NCBI GenBank assembly: GCA_001275005.1
Contig: JWZX01001651.1
Coordinates: 1 to 14,870, forward strand
Reading direction: 5' to 3'
DNA length: 14,870 nt
Source of the DNA: Chrysochromulina tobinii
Lineage: Eukaryota > Haptophyta > Prymnesiales > Chrysochromulinaceae
Position numbers and translations under genes: made by a program. The notes beneath the pieces are model-generated. The model was not told the DNA's origin. It did not search any database and saw nothing but the letters and a program-made list of their open reading frames with translations. Position 1 is the first letter of the stretch; the number at the start of each line of letters is the position of its first letter. This document shows positions 14,491-14,870 of this stretch, piece after piece.

Positions 14491-14505
14491 GAACCAACAC
14501 CTCTG
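14478..14505 (-). repeat. Right terminal inverted repeat of the hAT element
   Basis: Reading the minus strand from 14505, it begins CAGAGGTGTTGGTT and continues GACGTTGAGACGC, matching the left end at 23 of 28 positions. Confidence 0.75.
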
Positions 14506-14870
14506 AGTAAGGGTAAGTTATAAGTAAGTAAACAACGCCAACCGGCAGCGTACACGTGGCGAGGGGGTCTCCCCCAGGCAGCATACTAAGCGTGTACACG
14601 GTGTTCAGCAACGCGAGTGTTCCGCCCCCGGGCCGCCCGGCGCGGCGGCGCGCCGGCCGTCGCGAAAACGCGTGCCAATTGCCGCGTGCGTCCACCGGGT
14701 CGCGGTCCAAAATTGAAAATACAATGTTTTAACAATATTTACCTCGTCATACTCATAGCGGACCCGACTGTACACGTGTTCTTCTTGAAGAGCCAGTAGT
14801 TGACATGCTGCTGTACTAAGACGTACTGGTTTCACTGTTAGTATGCTCCACTGAGCTGTGCACTGGCGCC
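14506..14870. other. Right flank, no gene supported
   Basis: This begins with AT-rich GTAAG-type repeats (14506-14530), then GC-rich DNA around 14625-14700, then AT-rich DNA to the end. The frames are short and unrecognised. Confidence 0.5.

Larger units (their letters stand above)
12932..14505 (+). mobile_element. Internally deleted hAT-superfamily DNA transposon
   Basis: A 1574-base element bounded by 28-bp terminal inverted repeats, CAGGGGTGTTGG... on the left and its inverse ...CCAACACCTCTG on the right, 23 of 28 identical. The CAGNG-type terminus is characteristic of hAT elements. Both ends carry clustered TGTTGAGACAGG subterminal motifs, as expected of transposase binding sites. The interior keeps only the C-terminal dimerisation part of a hAT transposase and is too short for a full one. 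The 8-bp target duplication expected for hAT is not seen: 12924-12931 is CTTGAATT and 14506-14513 is AGTAAGGG. The copy is therefore old, rearranged, or mis-bounded. Confidence 0.75.

Noticed and set aside
12924-14513. 8-bp target-site duplication of the hAT element
   Set aside because: The flanking octamers CTTGAATT and AGTAAGGG do not match, so no duplication is claimed.

Overview
The window looks like nuclear DNA of a photosynthetic eukaryote with a red-algal-derived plastid, most probably a haptophyte (Emiliania/Chrysochromulina-like) or another chlorophyll-c alga. The reasons are two fucoxanthin-chlorophyll a/c (FCP/LHC) antenna genes with signal-peptide-like leaders, GT-AG introns, very high GC in coding DNA, no bacterial operon structure or Shine-Dalgarno sites, and a eukaryotic hAT-type transposon. 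The species assignment is inference from gene content, not from a marker gene.

Layout, left to right. 1-459: no gene, a few short direct repeats. 460-2736 (-): Ala/Glu-rich long coiled-coil protein with an N-terminal Cys/His motif. 2737-2969: short divergent intergenic region. 2970-5308 (+): an unrecognised membrane-anchored protein that I model as four exons. Its three inferred introns all carry direct repeats across their splice junctions, and two consist of tandem ~70-bp units that begin with GT and end with AG. 5309-5763: no supported gene. 5764-6423 (-): unrecognised protein, divergent from the next gene. 6445-8551 (+): ATM1/ABCB7-type ABC half-transporter, complete except for a one-base frame break at a run of seven C. 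8702-9634 (+): FCP/LHC gene with one intron. 10147-11130 (-, possibly starting at 11271): type I isopentenyl-diphosphate isomerase (IDI). 11599-12285 (+): second FCP/LHC gene with a Lys-rich KAPVKK tract before the mature domain. 12932-14505: internally deleted hAT transposon with 28-bp terminal inverted repeats, arrays of a TGTTGAGACAGG subterminal motif, and only the C-terminal part of a transposase. 14506-14870: no gene.

Functional reading: the right half holds a small photosynthesis-related neighbourhood (LHC, IDI, LHC). IDI balances IPP and DMAPP for carotenoids and the phytyl tail of chlorophyll, the pigments that LHC proteins bind. The two LHC paralogues also share a 3'-flanking motif just after their stop codons. 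The left half is less conserved, and its most interesting feature is the repeat architecture of the introns in the 2970-5308 gene.
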